64,000 bases of DNA from Myxococcaceae bacterium. Lineage in GTDB: Bacteria > Myxococcota > Myxococcia > Myxococcales > Myxococcaceae. This document shows, in pieces, positions 53,992-60,847 of the stretch; position 1 is the first letter of the stretch; each line of letters begins with the position of its first letter. Below the pieces are notes generated by a model. That model did no database searches. It saw nothing but the letters and a program-made list of their open reading frames with translations, and was not told the DNA's origin. The position numbers and the translations under genes were made by a program. The stretch spans positions 1 through 64,000 of the forward strand of contig JAEUJQ010000076.1 of the NCBI GenBank assembly GCA_016793095.1, given 5' to 3'.

Positions 53992-55062
53992 ATGCGGCTG
54001 GTCGCGGGGCCGTTCCTCCTGCTGGTGGCGTGTCAGCACCCTGCTGCCGTGGCGCTCGAGCGAGGCGACCTCGCCACCGCCTGCTTGGAGACGAGGCTCG
54101 GCGGCGCGAACCCCGTCGTCACCGACGTGAACCGGCAGCTGCTCGACGGCCGCCTCTCGCTCATGGTGCGCCCGTTCAGCCCCGAGGAGGTCGCCGCGCT
54201 CGTTCCCGACGCGGGGCACCTCGAGCTGCCCATCGCGCGCGTGCGCTGGGCGCTGAAGGACGACTCCGGGCCGCCAGTGGAGGTCTCGTGGACGGAGCTG
54301 TCCATCGGCGGCGTGAACAGCGCGCTGACGCCAGAGCGCCACTCGCTCGTCGAGTTGCTGCCGGCGCCGCCGCGGCCCGAGCTCGAGTGGGTGCCCACCG
54401 AGTACCTGCCGAAGAAGTACGTCGAGGAGGCGGCCCCGGGGCGCTGGGAGGTCCGCCCCGTCTACCGCACGGGCGACACCATCCTCTTCATGATGACCGG
54501 CGGGCTCAGCGCCTTCCTCAAGGAGCTCGACACCGAGCTCGTCGAGCGGCCGCCCGAGACGGCAGCGCAGAAGCAGGCTCGCGAGCGCCGCAACAAGGCC
54601 GTACAGGCGCGCTTCGAGAAGGCCGAGGAGGAGCGCCTCGCGAAGAGCCGCGAGGTCATCGGTGGCGTCGTCGCCCGCAACCAGGCCCGCGTGGCCTGGT
54701 GGGAAGCGCAGAAGGCGGCGCGCGAGCGGCTCGGGCAGGCGCTCGACGCCCGGGCCCGCACCGACTGCACGTCCGGGCCCGGCAGCTCGCTCATCGTGCG
54801 TCCAGGCGGGCACTGCGAGTACCTCGTCCCCGTGAAGCTGTGGGGCACGCCGGACTTCGAGCGGAAGGCGGCCCTCGCGGGTCGCGCCGACGCGGTCGTC
54901 GGACAGGACTGCACCCGTCACACGAGGTGGACCGTGCCCCTCGGGGAAGGTGAGGCCCGCGGCTGGCGCGCGGTGCTCGACGCCCGCTTCACGAAGGGGC
55001 CGGTCTTCTTCGCACTCGACGGCTCCCGCAGCTACGACCTGCGGCTCGTGCCGCTGCCCTGA
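53992..55062 (+). CDS. Lipoprotein of unknown function, directly after the possible toxin gene
   Basis: This is a 356-residue protein with a lipobox (LLLVAC). Residues 60-150 are beta-rich. A Lys/Arg/Glu-rich helix follows at about 185-245 (QKQARERRNKAVQARFEKAE). The C-terminal 100 residues again look beta-rich with three Cys. No known family was recognised. The start is the ATG at 53992; a GTG three bases earlier is possible. Only 7 bp separate it from the possible toxin, so co-translation is likely. An outer-membrane immunity or delivery role is possible but unproven. Confidence 0.7.
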   Translation: MRLVAGPFLLLVACQHPAAVALERGDLATACLETRLGGANPVVTDVNRQLLDGRLSLMVRPFSPEEVAALVPDAGHLELPIARVRWALKDDSGPPVEVSWTELSIGGVNSALTPERHSLVELLPAPPRPELEWVPTEYLPKKYVEEAAPGRWEVRPVYRTGDTILFMMTGGLSAFLKELDTELVERPPETAAQKQARERRNKAVQARFEKAEEERLAKSREVIGGVVARNQARVAWWEAQKAARERLGQALDARARTDCTSGPGSSLIVRPGGHCEYLVPVKLWGTPDFERKAALAGRADAVVGQDCTRHTRWTVPLGEGEARGWRAVLDARFTKGPVFFALDGSRSYDLRLVPLP

Positions 55063-55069
55063 AAATCGG

Positions 55070-55089
55070 CGGGGAAATGCCCCGGGTTT
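55070..55089 (+). terminator. Weak hairpin after the lipoprotein gene
   Basis: CGGGG and CCCCG pair around AAATG, followed by GGTTTG. It is only 8 bp past the stop and is a marginal intrinsic terminator. Confidence 0.4.
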
Positions 55090-55110
55090 GTCAGCGCTCC
55101 TGACAGGAGC
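55089..55110 (+). promoter_or_regulatory. Two overlapping, mutually exclusive hairpins before the EF-hand/NlpC-like gene
   Basis: TGTCAG pairs with CTGACA (55089-55105). GCTCCTG pairs with CAGGAGC (55096-55110). They share bases, so only one can form. They end 39 bp before the start codon. They could be an operator or a leader RNA switch. Confidence 0.35.
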
Positions 55111-55149
55111 TCTCGACACACGGAAACGCACATCGGCCGACAACAGGGC

Positions 55150-55902
55150 ATGACGCTCGCCCGCTCAGTCGTGTCGAACCGTGCCGACGCCGTTCGCTCC
55201 GCCCTCGCCCGCGCCGACGTGAACCGCGATGGCCGCCTGTCTTCCGCAGAGCAGCGCCGCGCCGCCGGCCTTGTGTCGGGCGCCAGCGATGTTGCGCTCG
55301 TCGAGGCCTTCAAGCAGGCGCGCCTCAAGAGCGGCTTCGTCTCGGTGTCGAAGGCGCGTGGCCTGGTCTCACTCGCCCGCAGCCGGGCGCTCGCCGCCGA
55401 CGGCAATCAGAACGGCGTCTCGGCGAACGAGCGCGCGCGCCTGTCGGGCCCCATCGCCCGGGCGCTGACCCGTGGCGCGACGCGCGGTGGTTCGGTCAAC
55501 GCCCCGAAGCCGACCGGCAACCTCGGCACCTTCGGCCCGAAGGCGAAGCGGCTCGCCGAGGCCGCGCGGCGTCAGGCGCGACTGATGAACACCCGCGGCT
55601 GGTGCGCTCGAGGTGTCAACCGGGCGATGCGCGCAGCCGGCCTCGCCACGTCGCCCCTGCCTTCGGCGTACATGTACGCGAAGCGGCTCGAGAACGACCG
55701 GCGCTTCCGGGAGATCAAGAACGTCAGCGACGCGCAGGTGAAGAAGCTGCCGCCGGGCGCCATCGTCGTCTTCGACGCCTCGGGGGGCCGCACGAAGCAC
55801 GGGCACATCATGGTGACGCTCGGCGGAGGCCTCGAGGCGAGCGATCACGTCTCGCGCATCTACACGCACGGCCGCCAGCGCGTGTTCGTGCCGGTCGGTT
55901 GA
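55150..55902 (+). CDS. EF-hand plus NlpC/P60- or CHAP-like peptidase, candidate peptidoglycan hydrolase
   Basis: This is a 250-residue protein without a signal peptide. Residues 23-34 are a canonical EF-hand loop, DVNRDGRLSSAE. A second at 84-94, DGNQNGVSANE, is one residue short. The C-terminal half has Cys152 in RGWCARGVNRAMRAAG and HGHIMVTLGGGLEASDHV (217-234). A Cys near the start and a His in an HIMV-type strand are the marks of NlpC/P60 and CHAP amidases, which cut peptidoglycan stem peptides. Small unsecreted amidases of this size are often type VI or other contact-delivered effectors. No immunity gene is clear. Confidence 0.68.
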   Translation: MTLARSVVSNRADAVRSALARADVNRDGRLSSAEQRRAAGLVSGASDVALVEAFKQARLKSGFVSVSKARGLVSLARSRALAADGNQNGVSANERARLSGPIARALTRGATRGGSVNAPKPTGNLGTFGPKAKRLAEAARRQARLMNTRGWCARGVNRAMRAAGLATSPLPSAYMYAKRLENDRRFREIKNVSDAQVKKLPPGAIVVFDASGGRTKHGHIMVTLGGGLEASDHVSRIYTHGRQRVFVPVG

Positions 55903-55926
55903 AAAGGGGACTCACGGAGACTCGTC

Positions 55927-56793
55927 ATGCACAGCTATCGCATCAAGTCAGGGGACACGTTGTCGGCGCTCTCGCGGCGCTTCGGCACCACGGTGAAGGC
56001 GCTCGCCAGAGCCAACGGCCTCGAGAACCCGGACCTCATCATCACTGGCCGGACCCTGAGGATCCCCGGCTCGAGCGACTCGGTAGCTCAGGCGGCTCCC
56101 TCGAAGCAGCAGCGGGTCGAGCTCGCTGAGCCACCGAAGAAGAAGCGGACACCGACCCGCACGCCGACTCCTCCCCGCAGCCGCGACCCCGAGAGGCCCG
56201 GCAAGGTGCGCCTGGGCGACGTGCCGCGCGGCCAGCTGGCGCAGTACGAGTACTACAAGGACCTGGTGAAGAAGGCTGGCGGCAAGTTCAAGACGGGCCC
56301 CAACCAGTTCAACCTCGTGGGTCTGCGCACGAACACGCCGACGACGGCCAACGGCGGCGCGGGCAGCTACGACGACCGCCTCGCGATGGTGTGGAAGGAC
56401 AAGGCCGGCCGGCCGCACGTCGAGCTGCTGCGCTACAACACCGAGCCCGCGCGCGACATGTCCCGCTACTCGGCGGACGTGAACGGCGACGGGCGGGCGG
56501 ACCAGGGGCGGCTCGTGCCCGGCTCGTACGAGTACGTGAAGAGCTCGTGGAAGAACGGCTTCTGCCTGCGGCCGGTGCGCGACTACGCGGTGCAGCGAGA
56601 CATGAACCACAACGGCCGCTGGGACGACTCGAAGCGCACCGGTGGCGGTGCTTCCATGTTGTTCCACAGCGGCGGCTCGTCGGGCACGTACTCGGCCGGC
56701 TGCCAGACGTTCCCGCCCTCGGAGTGGAGCCGCTTCCGGCGCCTCATCGGGCCCGCCCAGGGCTCGTTCGCCTACACGCTCGTCACGCGGTGA
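55927..56793 (+). CDS. LysM protein with L,D-transpeptidase/phage-lysin-like catalytic domain
   Basis: This is a 288-residue protein. LysM (3-47) binds peptidoglycan: YRIKSGDTLSALSRRFG to ITGRTLRIPG. A Pro/Lys-rich linker follows (50-95). The catalytic-like domain, about 100-288, has His247 in MLFHSGG and Cys259 in SAGCQTF; the same His-x-Cys arrangement occurs in YkuD-type L,D-transpeptidases and in some phage endolysins. ADVNGDGRADQG (183-194) and DMNHNGRWDDSK look like calcium loops. There is no signal peptide, so delivery by a secretion machine or lysis is needed. It is 24 bp after the NlpC-like gene, in the same unit. Confidence 0.72.
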   Translation: MHSYRIKSGDTLSALSRRFGTTVKALARANGLENPDLIITGRTLRIPGSSDSVAQAAPSKQQRVELAEPPKKKRTPTRTPTPPRSRDPERPGKVRLGDVPRGQLAQYEYYKDLVKKAGGKFKTGPNQFNLVGLRTNTPTTANGGAGSYDDRLAMVWKDKAGRPHVELLRYNTEPARDMSRYSADVNGDGRADQGRLVPGSYEYVKSSWKNGFCLRPVRDYAVQRDMNHNGRWDDSKRTGGGASMLFHSGGSSGTYSAGCQTFPPSEWSRFRRLIGPAQGSFAYTLVTR

Positions 56794-56834
56794 AGCGGCG
56801 GCCCTCGGGCCCGTGAGCGGGACTTCTTGGCGCA

Positions 56835-56862
56835 GGTCAACGCGGCCCACGCCACGTTGACC
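56835..56862 (+). terminator. Hairpin after the LysM gene
   Basis: GGTCAACG pairs with CGTTGACC (8 bp) with an inner GGC/GCC. It lies 40 bp past the LysM stop and 28 bp before the next start. No T-tract follows, so it may be an operator or leader element instead. Confidence 0.45.
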
Positions 56863-56890
56863 GCGGGGAACGCGGCGTTACGCGAAGAGC

Positions 56891-57811
56891 ATGCTCTCGC
56901 TCGTCACGACGCTCGTCCTCGCCTGCGACCCACCCACCACGACCGCGGTCACCATCGTGCCTGTAGGCAGCACCACCGAGCTGGTGACGGGGCTGCCGGT
57001 GCCCGACGTGCGCTTCGAGGTGACGTGCCCGGCCTCGTCCTCGGCGACCTGCAACGCGCAGATCGGCCGGGTGGAGTTCTTCCACCCGTCGAACCCGTCG
57101 AAGGTGGTCGAGGCGCGCGCGAACGGCCCGGCCGTCAACGCGCTCTCGGGCACCCAGACGCAGCCCGTGCCGGGCTCGCTGTTCAGCTACCTGGGCTCGA
57201 CGGTGGCAGCGCGCGTGTCGTTCGTCTGCGGCACCGGCCTCGCGGTGTCGTCGACCGTGACGACGACGAGCCAGGCGGTCGTCATTCCGCCGCGGCTGAG
57301 CGGGCTCAGCTCGGGCCTCGAGGTGATCAGCTGGGAGTCCGTGAGCGGCCTCGACGTGCCGAACTTCATCGCGGCCGGGCAGGTGCCGGCGAACAGGCGG
57401 TTCACGCCGGCGCCGATGATCCACTCGGTGCCGCGTGGTGGCGAGACGACGACGGTGCGGGTGACGGGCCCCGGCCTCGACTTCACGAAGGCGTACGCGG
57501 GCGACGGCGGCACCGACTCGTTCTCGCTCGTCTACAAGGCCGACCCGGCGGCGAAGCTGAGCGTCACGGGGCCGGGCTCCGGGAAGTTCTGGATCGAGTA
57601 CGGCGGCGCGAGGTCCGAGGAGCTCACGCTCACCTTCGTCGGCAGCGCGGGGGGCGGCAGCGCTGGCGGGGCGGCGTCGGGTGGAGGCAGCGCTGGCGGA
57701 GGCACGGAGGCGCCGGAGCCAGAGCGCGGCTGCGGCTGCTCCACTGGCGTTGACGGGCTCTTCATGTTCGCGGCCGTCGCCCTGGTGGGCTGGCGTCGGC
57801 GGTGGACGTAG
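56891..57811 (+). CDS. Secreted lipoprotein with MYXO-CTERM tail
   Basis: This is a 306-residue protein. Its signal is MLSLVTTLVLAC, a lipobox. The body is beta-rich, with Ig-like strands, and no family was recognised. A Gly/Ser linker (GSAGGGSAGGAASGGGSAGG) leads to GCGC, a helix and WRRRW, a clear MYXO-CTERM tail. It seems to have anchors at both ends. The start has GAAGAG upstream. It may belong to the LysM transcription unit, but a hairpin separates them. The function is unknown. Confidence 0.78.
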   Translation: MLSLVTTLVLACDPPTTTAVTIVPVGSTTELVTGLPVPDVRFEVTCPASSSATCNAQIGRVEFFHPSNPSKVVEARANGPAVNALSGTQTQPVPGSLFSYLGSTVAARVSFVCGTGLAVSSTVTTTSQAVVIPPRLSGLSSGLEVISWESVSGLDVPNFIAAGQVPANRRFTPAPMIHSVPRGGETTTVRVTGPGLDFTKAYAGDGGTDSFSLVYKADPAAKLSVTGPGSGKFWIEYGGARSEELTLTFVGSAGGGSAGGAASGGGSAGGGTEAPEPERGCGCSTGVDGLFMFAAVALVGWRRRWT

Positions 57812-57930
57812 GACCGGCTCGCCGCTCATCGTCTCGGCGGGTGCAGCCACCGAGGCTCCCGACTCACCGGCCGACCGTGACGGGCCCCGGCTGAATCCCC
57901 CGGAAGCGCGGCGGGCTCTCACGCGCCGCT

Positions 57931-58278
57931 ATGGACTCCTCGTGGTTGCAGTGGGCCCTGCCCGCCCTCGTCATCGTCGCTTTCCTCGTCTTCAAGCGCC
58001 TCGGGCAGGTGAGCCGCGACGAGGCCCACCGACTCGTGAAGGAGGGCGCGAAGCTCGTCGACGTGCGCAGCGCCATGGAGTTCACCAGCGGCCACATCCC
58101 CGGCGCCATCAACGTGCCGTTGCAGGAGCTCGGGTCGAGGGCCCAGAAGCTGGGACCGAAGGACAAGCCCGTCGTCCTCTACTGCGCGAGCGGCACCCGC
58201 AGCGCGATGGCCCGCTCGACGCTGAAGGGGCTCGGCTTCACCCAGGTCTTCAACCTCGGCTCGATGGGGCGCTGGTAG
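57931..58278 (+). CDS. Membrane-anchored rhodanese
   Basis: This is a 115-residue protein with an N-terminal membrane helix (LQWALPALVIVAFLVF) and one rhodanese domain. The active-site loop is CASGTRS, the Cys that takes sulfur. VDVRSAMEFTSGHIPGAIN is the family opening. It lies on the inner membrane, probably facing the cytoplasm or periplasm depending on topology. The last 29 bp overlap the 3' end of the opposite-strand gene at 58250. Confidence 0.9.
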   Translation: MDSSWLQWALPALVIVAFLVFKRLGQVSRDEAHRLVKEGAKLVDVRSAMEFTSGHIPGAINVPLQELGSRAQKLGPKDKPVVLYCASGTRSAMARSTLKGLGFTQVFNLGSMGRW

Positions 58279-59794
58279 CCAGCGTCGTCACGCGCCGGAC
58301 CAGCTCGTCAGGGCTCAGCGACGTGGGATGCTGCAGGGCCTGCGCGAGCACCTGGTCGAACGCCGCCAGCGATGGCGCCACGCCCGCCAGGGACGGCGGG
58401 TGACGCAGCCTCAGCGCGAGCCGCTGGTGCACGGCCATCGCGCTGCCGACCTGCGCGTCGAGGAACGGGAGCCCCGCGAGCCATTCGAAGAGGACCGCGC
58501 CAGCGAGGCGGACGATCATCGGCGCGGTGCGACTCCAGGCCAGCGGCAGGCCGGCGAGCTCCGGCAGGGCGAAGGTGTCAGGACCCAGGCGCCGCGTCAG
58601 CGTCGGCACCAGCGCGAGGGAGCCGTCCCGCAGGCGCAGCTGCTCTCGCCCGAGCCCCACCCATTCCCCGCTGAGGACGTCGGGCGCGGACGTGCCCCAC
58701 CACGCCCCGAGCACCTCGACGAGGGTGCGCAGCCACGTCGCGGCGACGGCGGGAGAGACGCGCGAGGTGGGCAGTCTTTCGCCGGCCTGCTCGAGCTCGA
58801 GGAAGAGCGAGCGGCGAATGCGCAGCAGCCCGCGAGGCGCGACGAGGGCAGGGTGGCGGGGCGCGGAGAAGGCGTCGGCGACCGGCGCGTCATCCGCTCG
58901 CAGCACGTGGCGCTCCTGGCCCTCGAGGCGGAAGACGCGGCTCGTCGGCGCCTCAGGCACCAGCTCGGCGCGCAGGGTGGACTCCTCGGGTACCACCACA
59001 CGCTCTCCCGGCAACGCCGGCCGGAGCGCCCGGCGAACCCCCGCGGCGTCGAGCGTCTCGTCGAGCCACTCCAGCGCGCGCCCGGGTTGACGCTCGCTCC
59101 ACGCGGCGGCTGCGTCCACGATGAGGCCGTCACCCGGCTCCCGGCCCGGCACCAGGCGCAGCCGCTCGAGCGACGGCAGACCCAGCGCCCAGTCCGGCAG
59201 CTCGAAGCCTGGCCCGATGCCCACCGTCAACACGCGCACGTTCGCGAACGCAGGCGTGAGGATGGGCACCCAGTGCTGCGGCACCTCTCCTCTGGGCAGC
59301 GCGAGCTCGACGAGGCGCGGCAGCAGCTCGAGCGGCGGCGGCGGACCATCGACCCACATGGTGAAGGGCGAGGTGGCCCACACCGTCGAGAAGTCGAGCA
59401 ACCGCACGTGGCGCGCCGCACGTGAGCGGAGCAGCGGCAGCACCTCGCGGAACTCGCCCGCCACCGAGACGGCGCGGAGCGGCCAGGTGGCGTCGGCCTC
59501 GGGCGGGCGCAGCCCCCGCATCGCCGGAGCGAAGAGGGCCCACGAGGGCAGCCCGCGGTCGAGCTCGAGCTCCTTCGCCCAGGGCGCGAGGCTCGTTCGG
59601 AGCGACTCGCGCAGCTCGAGCTCGAGGGCCCGTCGCCGGTGCAGGTCCCGCTCCTCCGCTTCGAGGCGCAGCAGCTCACCGAGCGGGTGCTCCCGCTCGA
59701 GCAGCACGTCGGCCAGCACCTGCCTCGCCGGCTCGTCGTCCGGGCTGGACGCGGCGGTGAGCAGCAGCCGGTGCTCTTCGGCGGTGAACGTCAT
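58250..59794 (-). CDS. TIGR02996-domain protein
   Basis: This is a 514-residue cytoplasmic protein. Residues 1-50 match the TIGR02996 repeat-companion domain: EEHRLLLTAASSPDDEPARQ, then VLADVLLEREHPLGE. It recurs in myxobacterial and planctomycete proteins with leucine-rich or other repeats. Residues 90-250 here are Leu-rich and may be degenerate leucine-rich repeats. The C-terminal half is all helical and might be a decayed kinase-like region, but no catalytic motif is readable. The function is unknown. It overlaps the rhodanese gene by 29 bp in the convergent sense. Confidence 0.75.
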   Translation of the reverse strand: MTFTAEEHRLLLTAASSPDDEPARQVLADVLLEREHPLGELLRLEAEERDLHRRRALELELRESLRTSLAPWAKELELDRGLPSWALFAPAMRGLRPPEADATWPLRAVSVAGEFREVLPLLRSRAARHVRLLDFSTVWATSPFTMWVDGPPPPLELLPRLVELALPRGEVPQHWVPILTPAFANVRVLTVGIGPGFELPDWALGLPSLERLRLVPGREPGDGLIVDAAAAWSERQPGRALEWLDETLDAAGVRRALRPALPGERVVVPEESTLRAELVPEAPTSRVFRLEGQERHVLRADDAPVADAFSAPRHPALVAPRGLLRIRRSLFLELEQAGERLPTSRVSPAVAATWLRTLVEVLGAWWGTSAPDVLSGEWVGLGREQLRLRDGSLALVPTLTRRLGPDTFALPELAGLPLAWSRTAPMIVRLAGAVLFEWLAGLPFLDAQVGSAMAVHQRLALRLRHPPSLAGVAPSLAAFDQVLAQALQHPTSLSPDELVRRVTTLATSAPSSRG

Positions 59795-59818
59795 CGGGTC
59801 GAGTCTGGCAAACCGGCC

Positions 59819-60334
59819 TCAGAAGCGCGCGAGGGTCAGCGTGGGTGCGGGTGCGCTGCGGAGCCACTCCACCAGCCCTGGGCGCGCGCGGAGCTCGTCC
59901 AGCTCACGCTTGAGCTGATCTCGTTCGAGGATGAGCGCGTCACGGTCGGCCTTCGCCGAGGCGGCGGCGTTCGCCCCCGCGACCAGCCCGCCCACGAGCA
60001 GGCCGACGCCAGCGACGCCGAGCGAGATGAGCACGGCAAGCGGGGCCGGCGACGACAAGCGCGTCAGCACGGCGAAGGTGGTGATGAGCGTCGCATAGAC
60101 GACCAGCCCGCCGGTGTACGCGGCGATGAGCGCGCCGGTCGGCCAGTGGACGTCGATGGCCAGGATGCGGCGGTTGAGCGCGGCGAGCTGCACCTCGAGC
60201 ACCGCCTCGGTCGCCGGCGAGCCCTCGGGCGCGGGCGCGGTGGCCTGGGCGAGGAGCCCCGGCTCGGGCGGCGCAGCGTCGTGCGCCGACGAGGGCGCAG
60301 CGCACAGGGCGACCTGCAGGACGAGGCCGAGCAC
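59819..60334 (-). CDS. Small two-helix envelope protein of unknown function
   Basis: This is a 171-residue protein from a GTG at 60334. An N-terminal signal-like segment (MLGLVLQVALCAAPSSAHD) is followed by two membrane helices (GALIAAYTGGLVVYATLITT and APLAVLISLGVAGVGLLVGG) and a C-terminal coiled coil (DRDALILERDQLKRELDELR). No family was recognised. It lies 7 bp after the 150-residue gene on the same strand, so they are likely cotranscribed. Confidence 0.65.
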   Translation of the reverse strand: MLGLVLQVALCAAPSSAHDAAPPEPGLLAQATAPAPEGSPATEAVLEVQLAALNRRILAIDVHWPTGALIAAYTGGLVVYATLITTFAVLTRLSSPAPLAVLISLGVAGVGLLVGGLVAGANAAASAKADRDALILERDQLKRELDELRARPGLVEWLRSAPAPTLTLARF

Positions 60335-60341
60335 TCCGTGG

Positions 60342-60794
60342 TCAGGGGAACTTCGGCGGGTGCTGTGCAGCGAAGGCGACGAGCTGGTCCAGCGTGTGCC
60401 TCACGGAGGCGAGCGTGTAGGGATCGTCAGGGTGGGCCGCGTCACCCATGCGCTGGAAGTGGGGCCGCTCGTCGTGCAGCTCGCCCCACATCGCGTCCAC
60501 GCGTCTCGTGAACTCTTCGAGCGTGGCGTCGTTCTTGAGCGCCCGCTTCGCGAGCACGCCCACGACTTCGCAGAGGTGCGCGTGCAGTTCCTCCGGCGAC
60601 CAGGAGCCCATCTTCCGCACCATCGCGCTGAACAGCGCCTCTTCCTGACGCAGGTCCTGCTCGAGCACCTTGTGCATCGCGCCCTGGCTGTCCTTGAGGG
60701 CCGCGTGGAGCAGCGTGATGGTGGCCAGGCGCACCTGCTCCATCGGAGGCATGCTGCCGTCGAGGTGAACGCTCTTCGGATCGTGTTCGTCCAT
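60342..60794 (-). CDS. Conserved-looking 150-residue helical protein of unknown function
   Basis: This is a soluble, mostly helical, acidic protein with no signal peptide. Features include LHAALKDSQGAMHKVLEQDL and MGSWSPEELHAHLCEVVGV. No family was recognised. Codon use is like that of its neighbours, and it starts and stops tightly with the next gene, which supports it as real. It is 53 bp downstream of the glycosidase gene. Confidence 0.6.
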   Translation of the reverse strand: MDEHDPKSVHLDGSMPPMEQVRLATITLLHAALKDSQGAMHKVLEQDLRQEEALFSAMVRKMGSWSPEELHAHLCEVVGVLAKRALKNDATLEEFTRRVDAMWGELHDERPHFQRMGDAAHPDDPYTLASVRHTLDQLVAFAAQHPPKFP

Positions 60795-60847
60795 GGCCCC
60801 GAATAGAGCCGACGGGGCTCACGAGGGCCAGCGTTTCGCGCCTGACG

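Noticed and set aside
56891-57811. Immunity protein for the peptidoglycan enzymes
   Set aside because: The MYXO-CTERM tail and Ig-like body suggest a surface protein, and a hairpin separates it from the LysM gene.
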